From contig NZ_CDWI01000008.1 of assembly GCF_001049495.1 (NCBI RefSeq), positions 62,001 through 126,000 on the forward strand: a DNA stretch of 64,000 bases. Reading direction: 5' to 3'. The position numbers and the translations under genes are program-made. The notes below the pieces were generated by a model. It was not told the origin of the DNA, made no database searches, and saw only the letters and a list, made by a program, of their open reading frames with translations. This DNA comes from Microbacterium sp. 3J1 (GTDB lineage: Bacteria > Actinomycetota > Actinomycetes > Actinomycetales > Microbacteriaceae). Of this stretch, positions 7,806 through 16,397 are shown in pieces (positions within the stretch are counted from its first letter, which is position 1; each line of letters begins with the position of its first letter).

Positions 7806-9404
7806 CTACTTCGCAGCCACGCCGACGTCGAGGAACGACAGACCGGTGGTGGGCACGGGCTCGAAGCCGACCAGCTCCTGGCTGCTCCACGCGGTGGGCA
7901 GCTTGCGGTGGAAGAGCGGGTAGAGCACCGCCTGGTCGGAGATCAGGTCGTACGCCTGATCCCAGGTCGCCTGCTGCTCGTCGCCCTGCTGCGTCACCGC
8001 AGTGTCGAGCAGGGTGCGCAGCTCGGCATACTCCGGAGAATCCGCCCAGTTGGTGCGGGTCTTGGTCCAGACGTTCTCGCCGTACCACCAGTTCATCAGC
8101 AGATCGGGGTCGACGCCGAAGACCGACGGGTCGCCCGGGGCGACGGCGACCGTGTACTCACCGGAGTCGACCTTCTCGTACATCGATGCGGACTGGCCGA
8201 TGTCGAGCGTGGTGTCGATGCCGACGGCATCCAGCGACTCCTTGATCAGCGGAGCGACCTCCTTCACCCAACCGGTGTCGGTGGTGAGCAGCGTGATCGA
8301 GAGGTCGGAGACACCGGCATCCGCCAGCAGCTCCTTCGCCTTCTCGGGGTCGTAGGAGTAGACCGTCGACGCCTCGTTGTAGTTCGGGTAGGTCTCAGGC
8401 AGGAACGAGGTCGCCGCGGTGGCGTTGCCCAGCATCCCGGTCTCGATGATCTTGTCCATGTCGAGCGCGTAGTGCAGCGCCTGACGCACGCGGACATCGT
8501 CGAACGGCGCCGCCTTGGTGTTGAACATCATGAACAGCAGACCGAACGACTGCACGCTCTCCACATCGGCGGCGGATGCGAGGGAGTCGACGTCGATGTA
8601 GGGGACGTCCTCCATCGCCTGGATGGTGCCGGTCGACATCGCCGTCACTCGGGCGGAGGCGTCGGACAGCAGGTTCCAGTTCATGCCGGCGGCGAGGGCC
8701 GGGTGGGGTCCGTTGTAGTCTTCGTAGCGCTCGAAGACGAGCTTGTCCTCGGGCACCGCCGAGACGAGCGAGTACGGACCGGATCCGACGGGGTTCGCGC
8801 CGAAGCCTTCGGGGTCGGCCTCGACCACGGCCTTCGGCACGATCTTGACGACACCGAGCCGCTGCTCGATCAGCGAGAACGGGTAGTCCGTGGTGATCTG
8901 CACCGTGTCCTCGTCGACGGCGGTGACGGTGTCGACGAAGTCGATGAACGTCCGGAACAGCGAGTTGTTGTCGGGGTTCATGACGCGCTCATAGCTGAAG
9001 ACCACGTCGGCGGCGGTGACGGGATCGCCGTTCTGGAAGGTCGCGCCCTCGCGGAGGTCGACCTCGTAGGTCGTGTCGTCGACCTTGGCCGGAAGCTCAG
9101 CGGCGAGCGCGGGCTCGGCCTTCTGCGTGACCGGGTCGAGGTCGACGAGACCTTCGAAGACGTGCCAATTGGCCGAAACCGTGACAGCACCGGAGGCGAT
9201 CATCGGGTCGAAGCTGCCGTTCAGGGTGTACGAGATGCCCGCTTCGATGATTGCGTCGGGATCGACCTGGGCGGCAGACGCGCTCTCCTCGGGGGCGGGG
9301 GTCGCGCCGGCGCCGCAGCCGGCGAGGGCGATGGATGCGGCGACTGTGCCGGCGATCAGCATCGCGAATCGACCCGCATGGCGGCGGGTGACGTGTCGGT
9401 TCAT
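7806..9404 (-). CDS. ABC transporter substrate-binding lipoprotein (family 5, DppA/OppA type)
   Basis: 532 residues, typical for extracellular solute-binding protein family 5. A signal peptide with lipobox IALAGC puts the lipidated Cys at residue 30, followed by a Ser/Ala/Pro-rich linker. The mature part has family features such as REGATFQNGDPVTAADVVFSYERV and the late DDVRVRQALHYALDMDKI segment. It is the first gene of the nan-like operon and would deliver the substrate, inferred to be sialic acid or a related acidic sugar, to the DppB/DppC-type channel. Peptides or other compounds remain possible because family 5 ligands cannot be read from sequence. It is transcribed away from the GntR-type regulator. 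Confidence 0.92.
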   Translation of the reverse strand: MNRHVTRRHAGRFAMLIAGTVAASIALAGCGAGATPAPEESASAAQVDPDAIIEAGISYTLNGSFDPMIASGAVTVSANWHVFEGLVDLDPVTQKAEPALAAELPAKVDDTTYEVDLREGATFQNGDPVTAADVVFSYERVMNPDNNSLFRTFIDFVDTVTAVDEDTVQITTDYPFSLIEQRLGVVKIVPKAVVEADPEGFGANPVGSGPYSLVSAVPEDKLVFERYEDYNGPHPALAAGMNWNLLSDASARVTAMSTGTIQAMEDVPYIDVDSLASAADVESVQSFGLLFMMFNTKAAPFDDVRVRQALHYALDMDKIIETGMLGNATAATSFLPETYPNYNEASTVYSYDPEKAKELLADAGVSDLSITLLTTDTGWVKEVAPLIKESLDAVGIDTTLDIGQSASMYEKVDSGEYTVAVAPGDPSVFGVDPDLLMNWWYGENVWTKTRTNWADSPEYAELRTLLDTAVTQQGDEQQATWDQAYDLISDQAVLYPLFHRKLPTAWSSQELVGFEPVPTTGLSFLDVGVAAK

Positions 9405-9436
9405 GTGTGCTCCAGGGTGGTGGGGGACATCTTGAG

Positions 9437-9449
9437 GACATCTGATGTC
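9437..9449. promoter_or_regulatory. Candidate operator in the GntR/nan intergenic region
   Basis: GACATCTGATGTC is a perfect palindrome with a single central base, followed by a second TGATGT copy. It lies between the divergent binding-protein gene (start 9404) and the GntR-type regulator (start 9531), where a FadR-subfamily regulator would be expected to bind. Assignment as operator is inference. Confidence 0.5.
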
Positions 9450-9530
9450 TGATGTACTCTAAACACAGGTTCGACCAGATCACAAGAGTGGGAGGATCGG
9501 AGCAATTCTGTGAGGCACGAGGGGAACCCC

Positions 9531-10253
9531 ATGAAGTCCACCACGAACAGGGCGGCGCGCATGCGGCGCTCGACGACGGCGGATCAGATCAAGCAGCTCA
9601 TCCTGACGCGCGGACTCGTGCCCGGGGACCCGTTGCCGACCGAGGCCGAGCTCTGCGAGGAGCTCGACGTGTCCCGCTCGTCCGTGCGCGAGGCGATCAG
9701 GACGCTGTCGACGCTCGACATCGTCGACGTGCGTCACGGTCACGGCACGTACGTCGGACCGATGTCGCTGGACCCGATGGTCGAAGCTCTGGTCTTCCGA
9801 GGTGTCCTGTCTCCGGAGGGGTCGCTCGAGGCACTGCGCGAGGTGGTCGAGGTGCGGCTCGCCCTCGACCTGTCGATGGCGGAGCGCGTCGTCGCAGCAG
9901 CGAAGGACGCGGAGGACGACGAGCTGGACCAGCTGGTGGACGAGATGGTCGACAAGGCGACGCGGGGCGAGTACTTCCTCGAGGAGGACCGGGCCTTTCA
10001 CACGAAGCTGTTCGATGCGATCGACAACCGGCTCGTCGGACAGCTCGTGGGGGCCTTCTGGGATGTCCACACCGCTGTACTCCCCCAGCTCGGCATCGCC
10101 CAGCCGGCCGACATCCACCAGACCGCGAAGGCGCACGGCGACATGCTGAGGGCGGCGCGGGCCGGCGACGTCGAGGCCTACCGCCGCGCCGTCGTCGAGC
10201 ACTATCAGCCTCTGCAGCGCGCGCTGGCGAGCACGCGGGAGGCGCGCGTCTGA
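9531..10253 (+). CDS. GntR family regulator, FadR/FCD subfamily (probable NanR-like repressor)
   Basis: 240 residues from the ATG at 9531, which has AGGGG eight bases upstream; an in-frame GTG at 9510 would add seven residues but has a poorer spacing. Residues about 15-80 form the winged helix (TTADQIKQLILTRGLVPGD, SSVREAIRTLSTLDIV, HGHGTYV). The rest is an all-helical FCD ligand domain with the expected metal/ligand residues in EDRAFHTKLF and the later His positions in HGDML and VEHY. It is divergent from the nan-like operon and probably represses it until a pathway sugar binds. E. coli NanR belongs to the same subfamily, which fits but does not prove the role. Confidence 0.88.
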   Translation: MKSTTNRAARMRRSTTADQIKQLILTRGLVPGDPLPTEAELCEELDVSRSSVREAIRTLSTLDIVDVRHGHGTYVGPMSLDPMVEALVFRGVLSPEGSLEALREVVEVRLALDLSMAERVVAAAKDAEDDELDQLVDEMVDKATRGEYFLEEDRAFHTKLFDAIDNRLVGQLVGAFWDVHTAVLPQLGIAQPADIHQTAKAHGDMLRAARAGDVEAYRRAVVEHYQPLQRALASTREARV

Positions 10254-10307
10254 CGCAGACGGACTCGATAGAGTTGCTCCGCTGATCACACCACAGGGGA
10301 GACATAC

Positions 10308-11225
10308 ATGTCCGTTGGACTGCTGGCGGTCGTCGATGACATTCTGAGCGCCGCGATGAAGGCCTCGGCGAAGGCCGCAGGCGTCGTGATCGACGATGCC
10401 GCCGTGACCCCGCAGTACGTGCAGGGCATCACACCGGCGCGCGAACTCCCCGTCGTGGCGAAGATCGCACTGGGGTCGCTGGTCAACAAGTTCGTGATCA
10501 TCATCCCGATCGCCCTGCTGCTCACCGCCTTCGCTCCGTGGGTCCTGCCGTACCTGCTCATCCTCGGCGGCGCGTACCTGTGCTTCGAAGGTGCCGAGAA
10601 GGTTCTCGAGTGGTTCGGCGTGCAGCACGGACATGCCGACGAGAGCGCCCGCGACGAGAAGAAGCTCGTCCTCGGTGCGGTGCGCACCGACCTGATCCTC
10701 TCGACCGAGATCATGCTCATCTCGCTCGCGAACCTCGAGGCGGGTCTCGACATCTGGACGACCCTCGCGATCCTCGCGGTCATCGCCCTGGTCATGACGG
10801 GTGTCGTGTACGGAGCTGTCGCCCTTCTCGTCAAGATCGACGACATCGGCCTGAAGATGGCGAAGAACCCGGTGCAGCGCGTGCGCCACACCGGCACCCG
10901 CATCGTGCGGTCGATGCCCGCGGTCTTCCGCTTCATCAGCATCCTCGGCACCGTCGCGATGCTGTGGGTCGGCGGCCACCTGCTTCTGGTCAACCTCGCG
11001 GAGGTGGGCGTGCATTTCGGTGCCGACATCCTGCACGGCATCGAGCACGCTCTCGAGCCCGCCGGGCCCGTCATCGTCTGGATCGGCGACACCCTGTTCT
11101 CCGCCGTCGCCGGCCTCGTCGCGGGGCTGATCATCGTCGGGATCATCCTCGGCATCACGAGGCTCCTGGGCAAGAAGGCGAACTTCCACGAGGGCGAGGA
11201 ATCCCCCGCCGACGTGCACGTCTGA
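10308..11225 (+). CDS. DUF808 family inner membrane protein (YedI-like)
   Basis: 305 residues resembling the DUF808/YedI family. The N terminus MSVGLLAVVDDILSAAMKAS and the segment AAGVVIDDAAVTPQYVQG are family hallmarks; several membrane segments follow (about residues 64-95, 140-175, 210-245, 260-290). The start at 10308 follows a GGGGAGA ribosome site. The molecular role of the family is not established. It stands alone downstream of the GntR gene (54 bases) and converges with the HNH endonuclease gene. The C-terminal tail is short and acidic. Confidence 0.85.
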   Translation: MSVGLLAVVDDILSAAMKASAKAAGVVIDDAAVTPQYVQGITPARELPVVAKIALGSLVNKFVIIIPIALLLTAFAPWVLPYLLILGGAYLCFEGAEKVLEWFGVQHGHADESARDEKKLVLGAVRTDLILSTEIMLISLANLEAGLDIWTTLAILAVIALVMTGVVYGAVALLVKIDDIGLKMAKNPVQRVRHTGTRIVRSMPAVFRFISILGTVAMLWVGGHLLLVNLAEVGVHFGADILHGIEHALEPAGPVIVWIGDTLFSAVAGLVAGLIIVGIILGITRLLGKKANFHEGEESPADVHV

Positions 11226-11243
11226 CCGCCGACACGCATCGCG

Positions 11244-12593
11244 TCACGCCGCCATGTCGTAGCGGGCGCGCCCGCCGAGGCGGGGCCTTCGGTCGGGATC
11301 GATCGTCGGCGGTGGGATCAGCCACACCCTCGCCGCTGTTCCGACCCCCTCGACGCGAACATCCCACCCGTTGTCGTGGATGCGGTGGTGGCAGGACTCG
11401 CAGAGCAGAACACCGTAGTCGAGGTCTGTGCGCCCCGCATCTCGCTGCCACCATCTCAGGTGATGCGCCTTCGTCATCTGTGGCGGAAGGCCGCACATCG
11501 CGCACCCGCCGTCGCGTTCGACCAGCGCGAGCCGCTGAGCCCGTGTGAACAGCCGCTTCTCACGCCCCCAGTCGAGGATCTCGCCCGCACCCCCGAGCAC
11601 CACCGGGATGATGCCGCCCCCGGCGGCCATCCTGCGGCACGTGCTCGCGCTCACGGGCTGACCGCTGCCGTCGATCGTCGCGGATCCGAGCCCCGACGTC
11701 AGGTCGCGCAGATCCGTCCGCACCACGACCGTGGCGCCCGTCGCGGGCATGCCTCCGTTGTCGCAGTCGAGAGCGTGCTCGCAGATCACGGCGAGTGCGT
11801 CGGCCTGGATCATCGAGACCGTCCGACGGTCGGCGTCTGCCGCACCTCCATCGGGTGCCACAGCCCGAGACTGGAACGTCGCCGTGACGTACGCCTGTAT
11901 CGCGGCCTTGATCGCCGCGCCCGACGCGATGTCGGTCTTCAGCGACAGGTGCAGCGATCCGTCGCGTTCGAACATGGCCAGCGAGCGCCTGTCGCGAGCA
12001 TCGCGTTCCTTCGGCTCGATCCCGTCGGGGTCGAGCCACGCTTCGGCCCTCGCGAGCAGTGTGCGCACGTCGTCGAGGGACATGCCCGCAGCACGCGCGA
12101 CCAGCAACTCCTCGGCCTCGGCGATCACCGCCGACCCGACCTCGAGTCGGACCCGCTCGAGCAGGCTCACGATGAGGGCGGCGGCCTGAACGCCCAGCGT
12201 GCCCGCGGCGAGCGCCTCGGCGAGAGCCGGGTACTTCGGGGGCAGGACGTCACCGAGCAGGTTCGTGCGCGGCGCTGTCGCCTGTCCCACCCTCACGAAC
12301 CGTGCCGCGTCGCCGGAGGATCCGCCCAGCACGGCGGCGATCATGGCCGCCGCGCTGCGGTATCCGTGCTGTCCGGCCAATCGGTCGGGCCCCAACTCGA
12401 CCCGTGACTCGAATGCGACCGCGGCAGCGACCTCCGCGTGGAGTCCGTCGATTCTGCGTTGAAGCGCGCCGAGGGACGCGAGCACATCGAGCAGCTCTGT
12501 GCGCGACAGCTGCGGCGCCGACTCTGCCTCGCCCCACGCCGATTCGAGGCCTGTGAAGGCCTCGAGCAGGAGGGTGGGGTGCGGGTTCGCCAT
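11244..12593 (-). CDS. HNH endonuclease with DUF222 domain
   Basis: 449 residues with the actinobacterial DUF222-HNH architecture. The helical DUF222 region covers about residues 20-320; the C-terminal HNH nuclease (about 360-430) has CAMCGLPP, the catalytic pair in KAHHLRWW, and LLCESCHHRIHDNGW, so the zinc Cys pairs and the His metal ligands are all intact. These are the 13E12-type proteins found in many copies in actinobacterial genomes; their role is not settled. Directly upstream of the start is a perfect palindrome of SOS-box type, so expression is probably DNA-damage controlled. No phage or transposon genes adjoin it. Confidence 0.9.
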   Translation of the reverse strand: MANPHPTLLLEAFTGLESAWGEAESAPQLSRTELLDVLASLGALQRRIDGLHAEVAAAVAFESRVELGPDRLAGQHGYRSAAAMIAAVLGGSSGDAARFVRVGQATAPRTNLLGDVLPPKYPALAEALAAGTLGVQAAALIVSLLERVRLEVGSAVIAEAEELLVARAAGMSLDDVRTLLARAEAWLDPDGIEPKERDARDRRSLAMFERDGSLHLSLKTDIASGAAIKAAIQAYVTATFQSRAVAPDGGAADADRRTVSMIQADALAVICEHALDCDNGGMPATGATVVVRTDLRDLTSGLGSATIDGSGQPVSASTCRRMAAGGGIIPVVLGGAGEILDWGREKRLFTRAQRLALVERDGGCAMCGLPPQMTKAHHLRWWQRDAGRTDLDYGVLLCESCHHRIHDNGWDVRVEGVGTAARVWLIPPPTIDPDRRPRLGGRARYDMAA

Positions 12594-12603
12594 GCCTTGA
12601 GTT

Positions 12604-12619
12604 TAGAACATATGTTCTA
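12604..12619. promoter_or_regulatory. SOS-box-like palindrome (candidate LexA site)
   Basis: TAGAACATATGTTCTA is a perfect 16-base palindrome containing the GAAC-N4-GTTC core of the actinobacterial LexA site. It ends 11 bases before the start codon of the HNH endonuclease gene (minus strand, ATG at 12593), so a bound repressor would block the promoter or the start of transcription. Confidence 0.75.
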
Positions 12620-12668
12620 TCTTCGAGCAGAATCCCGGCATCCGATCCAGGCGGTCGAACGTCCGCCG

Positions 12669-13424
12669 TCATGCGCCCGGCGGGCGGTCCTCACTGCGCA
12701 GCCACTCGTCGAACGTGGTCGCCGCGCGCAGCGCGTCAGGACCCCCGCGCAGAGAGCCCGACGCGAGCCCACGTCCGTAGGCACCGGGAAGACGCACCCC
12801 CAGCACGCGTCGCCGTGCACCCTCGAACGCCAGCTGCCGCCGCGCGACGTCGACGAGCACCTCGTCGCGCGGGCCGACCAGATCCTGCGCGCGCCCGACG
12901 GCACCGGCCTCTGCCACCCGGACCAGATGCTCACCCACCTCCCGCGCCGCCACGGGTCGCATGAGGAGCTTCGGCAGCACCGCCACGGGACCCCTCTGCT
13001 GTGCGAGCAGCTGACCGGCGAACTCGTGGAACTGCGCCGCCCTCGCGATCGTGAACGGCACATCGCCCGCGGCGACCGCCCGCTCCTGCGCGAGCTTTCC
13101 GGCGTAATAGGCCGCGTCGATCCCGTCGATCCCCACGATCGACAGCGCGACATGGTGTCCGACACCGGCATCCGTCTCCGCGGCGAGCAGATGCCGCGTC
13201 GCCGTCTCGAAGAACTCCGTCGACGTCGCCGCCGACAGGGTCGTGGTGTTCGTCACGTCGATCACCGCCCGAGCCCCGGCGATCGCCGCCGGAAGACCCG
13301 ACCCGGTCAGTACGTCCACGCCCTCCGACCGCGAGAGGACAGACACCTCATGGCCCGCGTCGCGCGCGGCCGCGACCGTGTACCGCCCGACCAGTCCTGT
13401 TCCCCCTGCGACGACGATCTTCAT
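12669..13424 (-). CDS. NAD(P)-binding protein, NmrA-like/atypical SDR
   Basis: 251 residues. It begins with the dinucleotide-binding strand and loop MKIVVAGGTGLVGRYTV, followed by ARAVIDVTNTTT and the segment HHVALSIVGIDGIDAAYYAGKLAQE, in which YYAGK replaces the classical YxxxK. This is the pattern of atypical short-chain dehydrogenases of the NmrA/SDR_a5 type, which bind NAD(P) and act as reductases or redox sensors. The substrate is unknown. The start at 13424 is followed on the other strand by the GNAT gene 182 bases away, so it has its own promoter region there. Confidence 0.85.
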   Translation of the reverse strand: MKIVVAGGTGLVGRYTVAAARDAGHEVSVLSRSEGVDVLTGSGLPAAIAGARAVIDVTNTTTLSAATSTEFFETATRHLLAAETDAGVGHHVALSIVGIDGIDAAYYAGKLAQERAVAAGDVPFTIARAAQFHEFAGQLLAQQRGPVAVLPKLLMRPVAAREVGEHLVRVAEAGAVGRAQDLVGPRDEVLVDVARRQLAFEGARRRVLGVRLPGAYGRGLASGSLRGGPDALRAATTFDEWLRSEDRPPGA

Positions 13425-13606
13425 CCGACTCCCGCTCTCTCCGAGGCGCGGAGCGCCTGAACCCAGCGTGCCCGCGCGGCATCGCCGTCCACAAGGGGCG
13501 ACGACACGGCATCCGCGAGCGCAGCGAGCGCCCCCGCGGCATCCGGCTCTGCAGCATCCTGCTACCGTCGTCCCGTGCGCACCCGAGCGCAGATGCAGGA
13601 GACCCG

Positions 13607-14143
13607 ATGACCGAGCACCAGATCCGGGATGCCGAGGTCGGCGACCTCGCGGCGATCACCGCGATCCACAACCACGCCGTGCTGCACACCACGGCGATCT
13701 GGAACGAGGAGGAGGTCGGCGTCGACGACCGTGCCGCCTGGTTCGCGGGCCGGCAGGAGCGCGGCCACCCCGTGATCGTCGCGGTCGACGGGAGCGGCGT
13801 CGTGGGATACGCGTCGTTCGGCGATTGGCGCCCCCACAGCGGCTTCCGTCACACGGTCGAGCACTCGGTCTACGTCCGCGACGACGCGCAGGGTCGCGGA
13901 ATCGGCAAGGCCCTCATGATCGAGCTCATCGACCGCGCCCGCCGCCTGGGCGTGCATGTCATGGTCGCAGCCGTCGACAGCAGCAATCTCGGGTCGATCG
14001 TTCTGCACAAGCGGCTCGACTTCATGCAGGTCGGGCGGATGCCGCAGGTCGGCGCCAAGTTCGGACGCTGGCTCGACCTCACCTTCCTCCAGCTGGTGCT
14101 CGACGAGCGGCCGTTTCCCGACGACGCGGTCGGCGCCCGATGA
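13607..14143 (+). CDS. GNAT family N-acetyltransferase (phosphinothricin acetyltransferase-like)
   Basis: 178 residues with the GNAT fold: RDAEVGDLAAITAIHNHAV, a central strand VVGYASFGDWR, EHSVYVRDDAQGRGIGKALM holding the acetyl-CoA pyrophosphate loop (QGRGIGK), and the C-terminal GFREVGxx-type region represented by LDFMQVGRMPQVG. The WR...F...VEHSVYV arrangement is typical of the PAT/YncA branch, which acetylates phosphinothricin, methionine sulfone/sulfoximine or related amines. It overlaps the pnuC start by four bases (ATGA), so both are translated from one message. The actual substrate is not shown by the sequence. Confidence 0.87.
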   Translation: MTEHQIRDAEVGDLAAITAIHNHAVLHTTAIWNEEEVGVDDRAAWFAGRQERGHPVIVAVDGSGVVGYASFGDWRPHSGFRHTVEHSVYVRDDAQGRGIGKALMIELIDRARRLGVHVMVAAVDSSNLGSIVLHKRLDFMQVGRMPQVGAKFGRWLDLTFLQLVLDERPFPDDAVGAR

Positions 14144-14871
14144 ATCCGCTGCTCTGGCTGGTCGACGCCTTCAACTCGCAGTGGATCCTGCCCGGCGGTC
14201 AGGCGCTGCTCGTGCGCGAGGTCGTCGGCAATGCCTTCGGGCTCGCCAGCGCCCTCGGCGGGATGCGACGTCGGATCTGGGCCTGGCCGGTGGGGATCAT
14301 CGGCAACGTGCTGCTGCTCACGGTCTTCCTCGGCACGATCCTCAACCCCGACCACGAGCTGCCTCACCTGCTCGGCCAGGCCGGACGCCAGGTCATGTTC
14401 ATCGTCGTGGCGATCTACGGGTGGGTGCGCTGGCGGCGGGCGTCGTCCGACGGAGGCAGGGTCACCCCGCGCTGGGCTCCGAACAGCGCCCGCGTCGGAC
14501 TCGTGCTCGCGCTCGTCATCGGGACGGTCGCGCTCACCCCGCTCTTCCGTGCACTGGGCTCCTTCGAGCCGGTCTGGGCCGACGCCTGGACGTTCGTCGG
14601 CTCCCTGCTCGCCACCTACGGCATGGCCAAGGGCTGGACGGAGTTCTGGCTCATCTGGATCGCCGTCGACGTGGTCGGGGTCCCGCTGCTCTTCGCCTCG
14701 GGCTTCTATGCGACCGGATTCATGTACGTCTTCTACGGCGTCTTCACCGCGGTCGGATTCGTGGTCTGGTGCCGCGCGCAGGCGAACGACAAGCCCCAGG
14801 TCGAGACGATCATGCCGGATCCCCGACCGATCACCTCCTCGATCAGGACCATCGACGACGGCCAGCACTGA
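14140..14871 (+). CDS. pnuC: Nicotinamide riboside transporter PnuC
   Basis: 243 residues with about seven membrane helices. PnuC features include EVVGNAFGLASALGGMRRRIWAWPVGIIGNVLL near the N terminus, FIVVAIYGWVRW, and the pair FVGSLLATYGMAKGWTEFWLIWIAVDVVGVPL and GFMYVFYGVFTAVGF, which carry the Trp/Asn-rich substrate-binding helices. It would import nicotinamide riboside by facilitated diffusion for NAD salvage. No NadR/NRK kinase or NiaR/NrtR regulator is next to it, which is unusual for pnuC; it is coupled to a GNAT gene instead. The ATG at 14140 overlaps the GNAT stop. Confidence 0.9.
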   Translation: MNPLLWLVDAFNSQWILPGGQALLVREVVGNAFGLASALGGMRRRIWAWPVGIIGNVLLLTVFLGTILNPDHELPHLLGQAGRQVMFIVVAIYGWVRWRRASSDGGRVTPRWAPNSARVGLVLALVIGTVALTPLFRALGSFEPVWADAWTFVGSLLATYGMAKGWTEFWLIWIAVDVVGVPLLFASGFYATGFMYVFYGVFTAVGFVVWCRAQANDKPQVETIMPDPRPITSSIRTIDDGQH

Positions 14872-14957
14872 CGACCAGCGCCGGACCGCCCGCGGCCGCA
14901 CTCTTTGTTGCGCCGCATGTCGGCGGTGGTGGCCGAAAGCCCGGACCATCGCCTTTC

Positions 14958-16352
14958 ATGGAGCGCATGACCCGTCAGATCCGCTTCAACGCCTTCGACA
15001 TGAACTGCGTCGCCCACCAGTCGTCCGGGCTGTGGCGGCATCCCGACGACCGCTCCCGCCAGTACAACACCATCTCGTACTGGACGGATCTGGCGAAGCT
15101 GCTCGAGAGCGCGACCTTCGACGGCATCTTCATCGCCGACGTCCTCGGCACGTACGACGTGTACGGCGGCACGAACGAGGCCGCTATCCGCAACGGCGCC
15201 CAGGTGCCGGTGAACGACCCGATCCTGCTGGTGAGCGCCATGGCGGCCGTCACCGAGCACCTCGGGTTCGGCATCACCGCGGGCACCGCCTTCGAGCATC
15301 CGTATCCCTTCGCCCGCCGCCTGAGCACCCTCGACCACCTCACGCAGGGTCGCGTCGGCTGGAACGTCGTCACCGGCTACCTCCCCAGCGCCGCGCGCAA
15401 CATGGGCCAGGAGGACCAGCTCGCGCACGACGACCGCTACGACCACGCCGACGAGTACGTCGAGGTGCTGTACAAGCTGTGGGAGGGGTCGTGGGAGGAC
15501 GACGCCGTCGTCGAGGATCGCGAGCGCGGCATCTTCACCGACCCGTCCAAGGTGCATCCGATCGGGCACGAGGGCAAGCACTTCAGCGTCCCCGGCATCC
15601 ACATCTCCGAACCGTCTCCGCAGCGCACCCCGGTCATCTACCGGGCCGGCGCGAGTCCCCGCGGCGTGCGCTTCGCGGCCGAGAACGCCGAGGCGATCTT
15701 CGTGGCCGCGCCGTCGAAGGAGGTGCTCGCGGGAACCGTGACGCGCATCCGCGATGCACTCGAGGCCGCAGGCCGGGACCGCCACGACGCGAAGATCTAC
15801 ACACTCCTCACGGTCATCACGGGGGCGACCAGCGAGGATGCTGCGGCGAAGCATGCCGAGTACCTCTCGTACGCCAGCCCCGAAGGCGCTCTGACGTTCA
15901 TGTCGGGCTGGATGGGAGTCGACCTCTCGCAGTACGCCGAGGACGAGCCCGTCGGCAACGTCGAGTCCAACGCGATCCAGTCCGTGCTGCAGCATCTCAA
16001 GGAGGAGGCCGACCTCGGCCGGGAGTGGACCGTCGGCGACTTCGGGCGGCACAACTCCATCGGCGGTCTCGGACCGACCGTCGTCGGCTCGGGCGAGGAG
16101 ATCGCCGACGAGCTGCAGTCGTGGGTCGAGCAGACCGACATCGACGGGTTCAACCTCGCCTACGCGGTCACGCCGGGCACCTGGCAGGACGTGATCGACC
16201 ATGTGATCCCGGTGCTCCGCGAGCGCGGCGTGTATCCGGAGGAGTACACGCCGGGCACGCTGCGACACAAGCTGCAGGGCAAGGGCGACCGGGTGCAGGA
16301 CACGCATCGCGCGGCTCGCTACCGGGTCGGAGCGACGACGCCCGCGGCGTGA
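14958..16352 (+). CDS. FMN-dependent monooxygenase, NtaA/SnaA/DszA family
   Basis: 464 residues of the luciferase-like superfamily. The start region RQIRFNAFDMNCVAHQSSGLW and the motifs TISYWTDLAKLLE, FDGIFIADVLGTYDVYGG, LTQGRVGWNVVTGYLPSAARN and VIYRAGASPRG are characteristic of the NtaA/SnaA/DszA branch, which uses reduced FMN from a separate reductase to oxidise sulfur or nitrogen compounds (dibenzothiophene sulfone, nitrilotriacetate, pristinamycin precursor). ATGs at 14958 and 14967 are both possible; neither has a clear ribosome site. No flavin reductase or ABC sulfonate genes lie nearby, so the substrate is unknown. Confidence 0.9.
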   Translation: MERMTRQIRFNAFDMNCVAHQSSGLWRHPDDRSRQYNTISYWTDLAKLLESATFDGIFIADVLGTYDVYGGTNEAAIRNGAQVPVNDPILLVSAMAAVTEHLGFGITAGTAFEHPYPFARRLSTLDHLTQGRVGWNVVTGYLPSAARNMGQEDQLAHDDRYDHADEYVEVLYKLWEGSWEDDAVVEDRERGIFTDPSKVHPIGHEGKHFSVPGIHISEPSPQRTPVIYRAGASPRGVRFAAENAEAIFVAAPSKEVLAGTVTRIRDALEAAGRDRHDAKIYTLLTVITGATSEDAAAKHAEYLSYASPEGALTFMSGWMGVDLSQYAEDEPVGNVESNAIQSVLQHLKEEADLGREWTVGDFGRHNSIGGLGPTVVGSGEEIADELQSWVEQTDIDGFNLAYAVTPGTWQDVIDHVIPVLRERGVYPEEYTPGTLRHKLQGKGDRVQDTHRAARYRVGATTPAA

Positions 16353-16397
16353 GTCCGTCGGCGCGAGATCGGGCCCCGACGGGCGAGCGCGGCCGGG

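Noticed and set aside
11244..12593. HNH endonuclease as part of a prophage or homing element
   Set aside because: The DUF222 type is a chromosomal actinobacterial family, and no integrase, terminase, attachment repeats or intron boundaries are visible.
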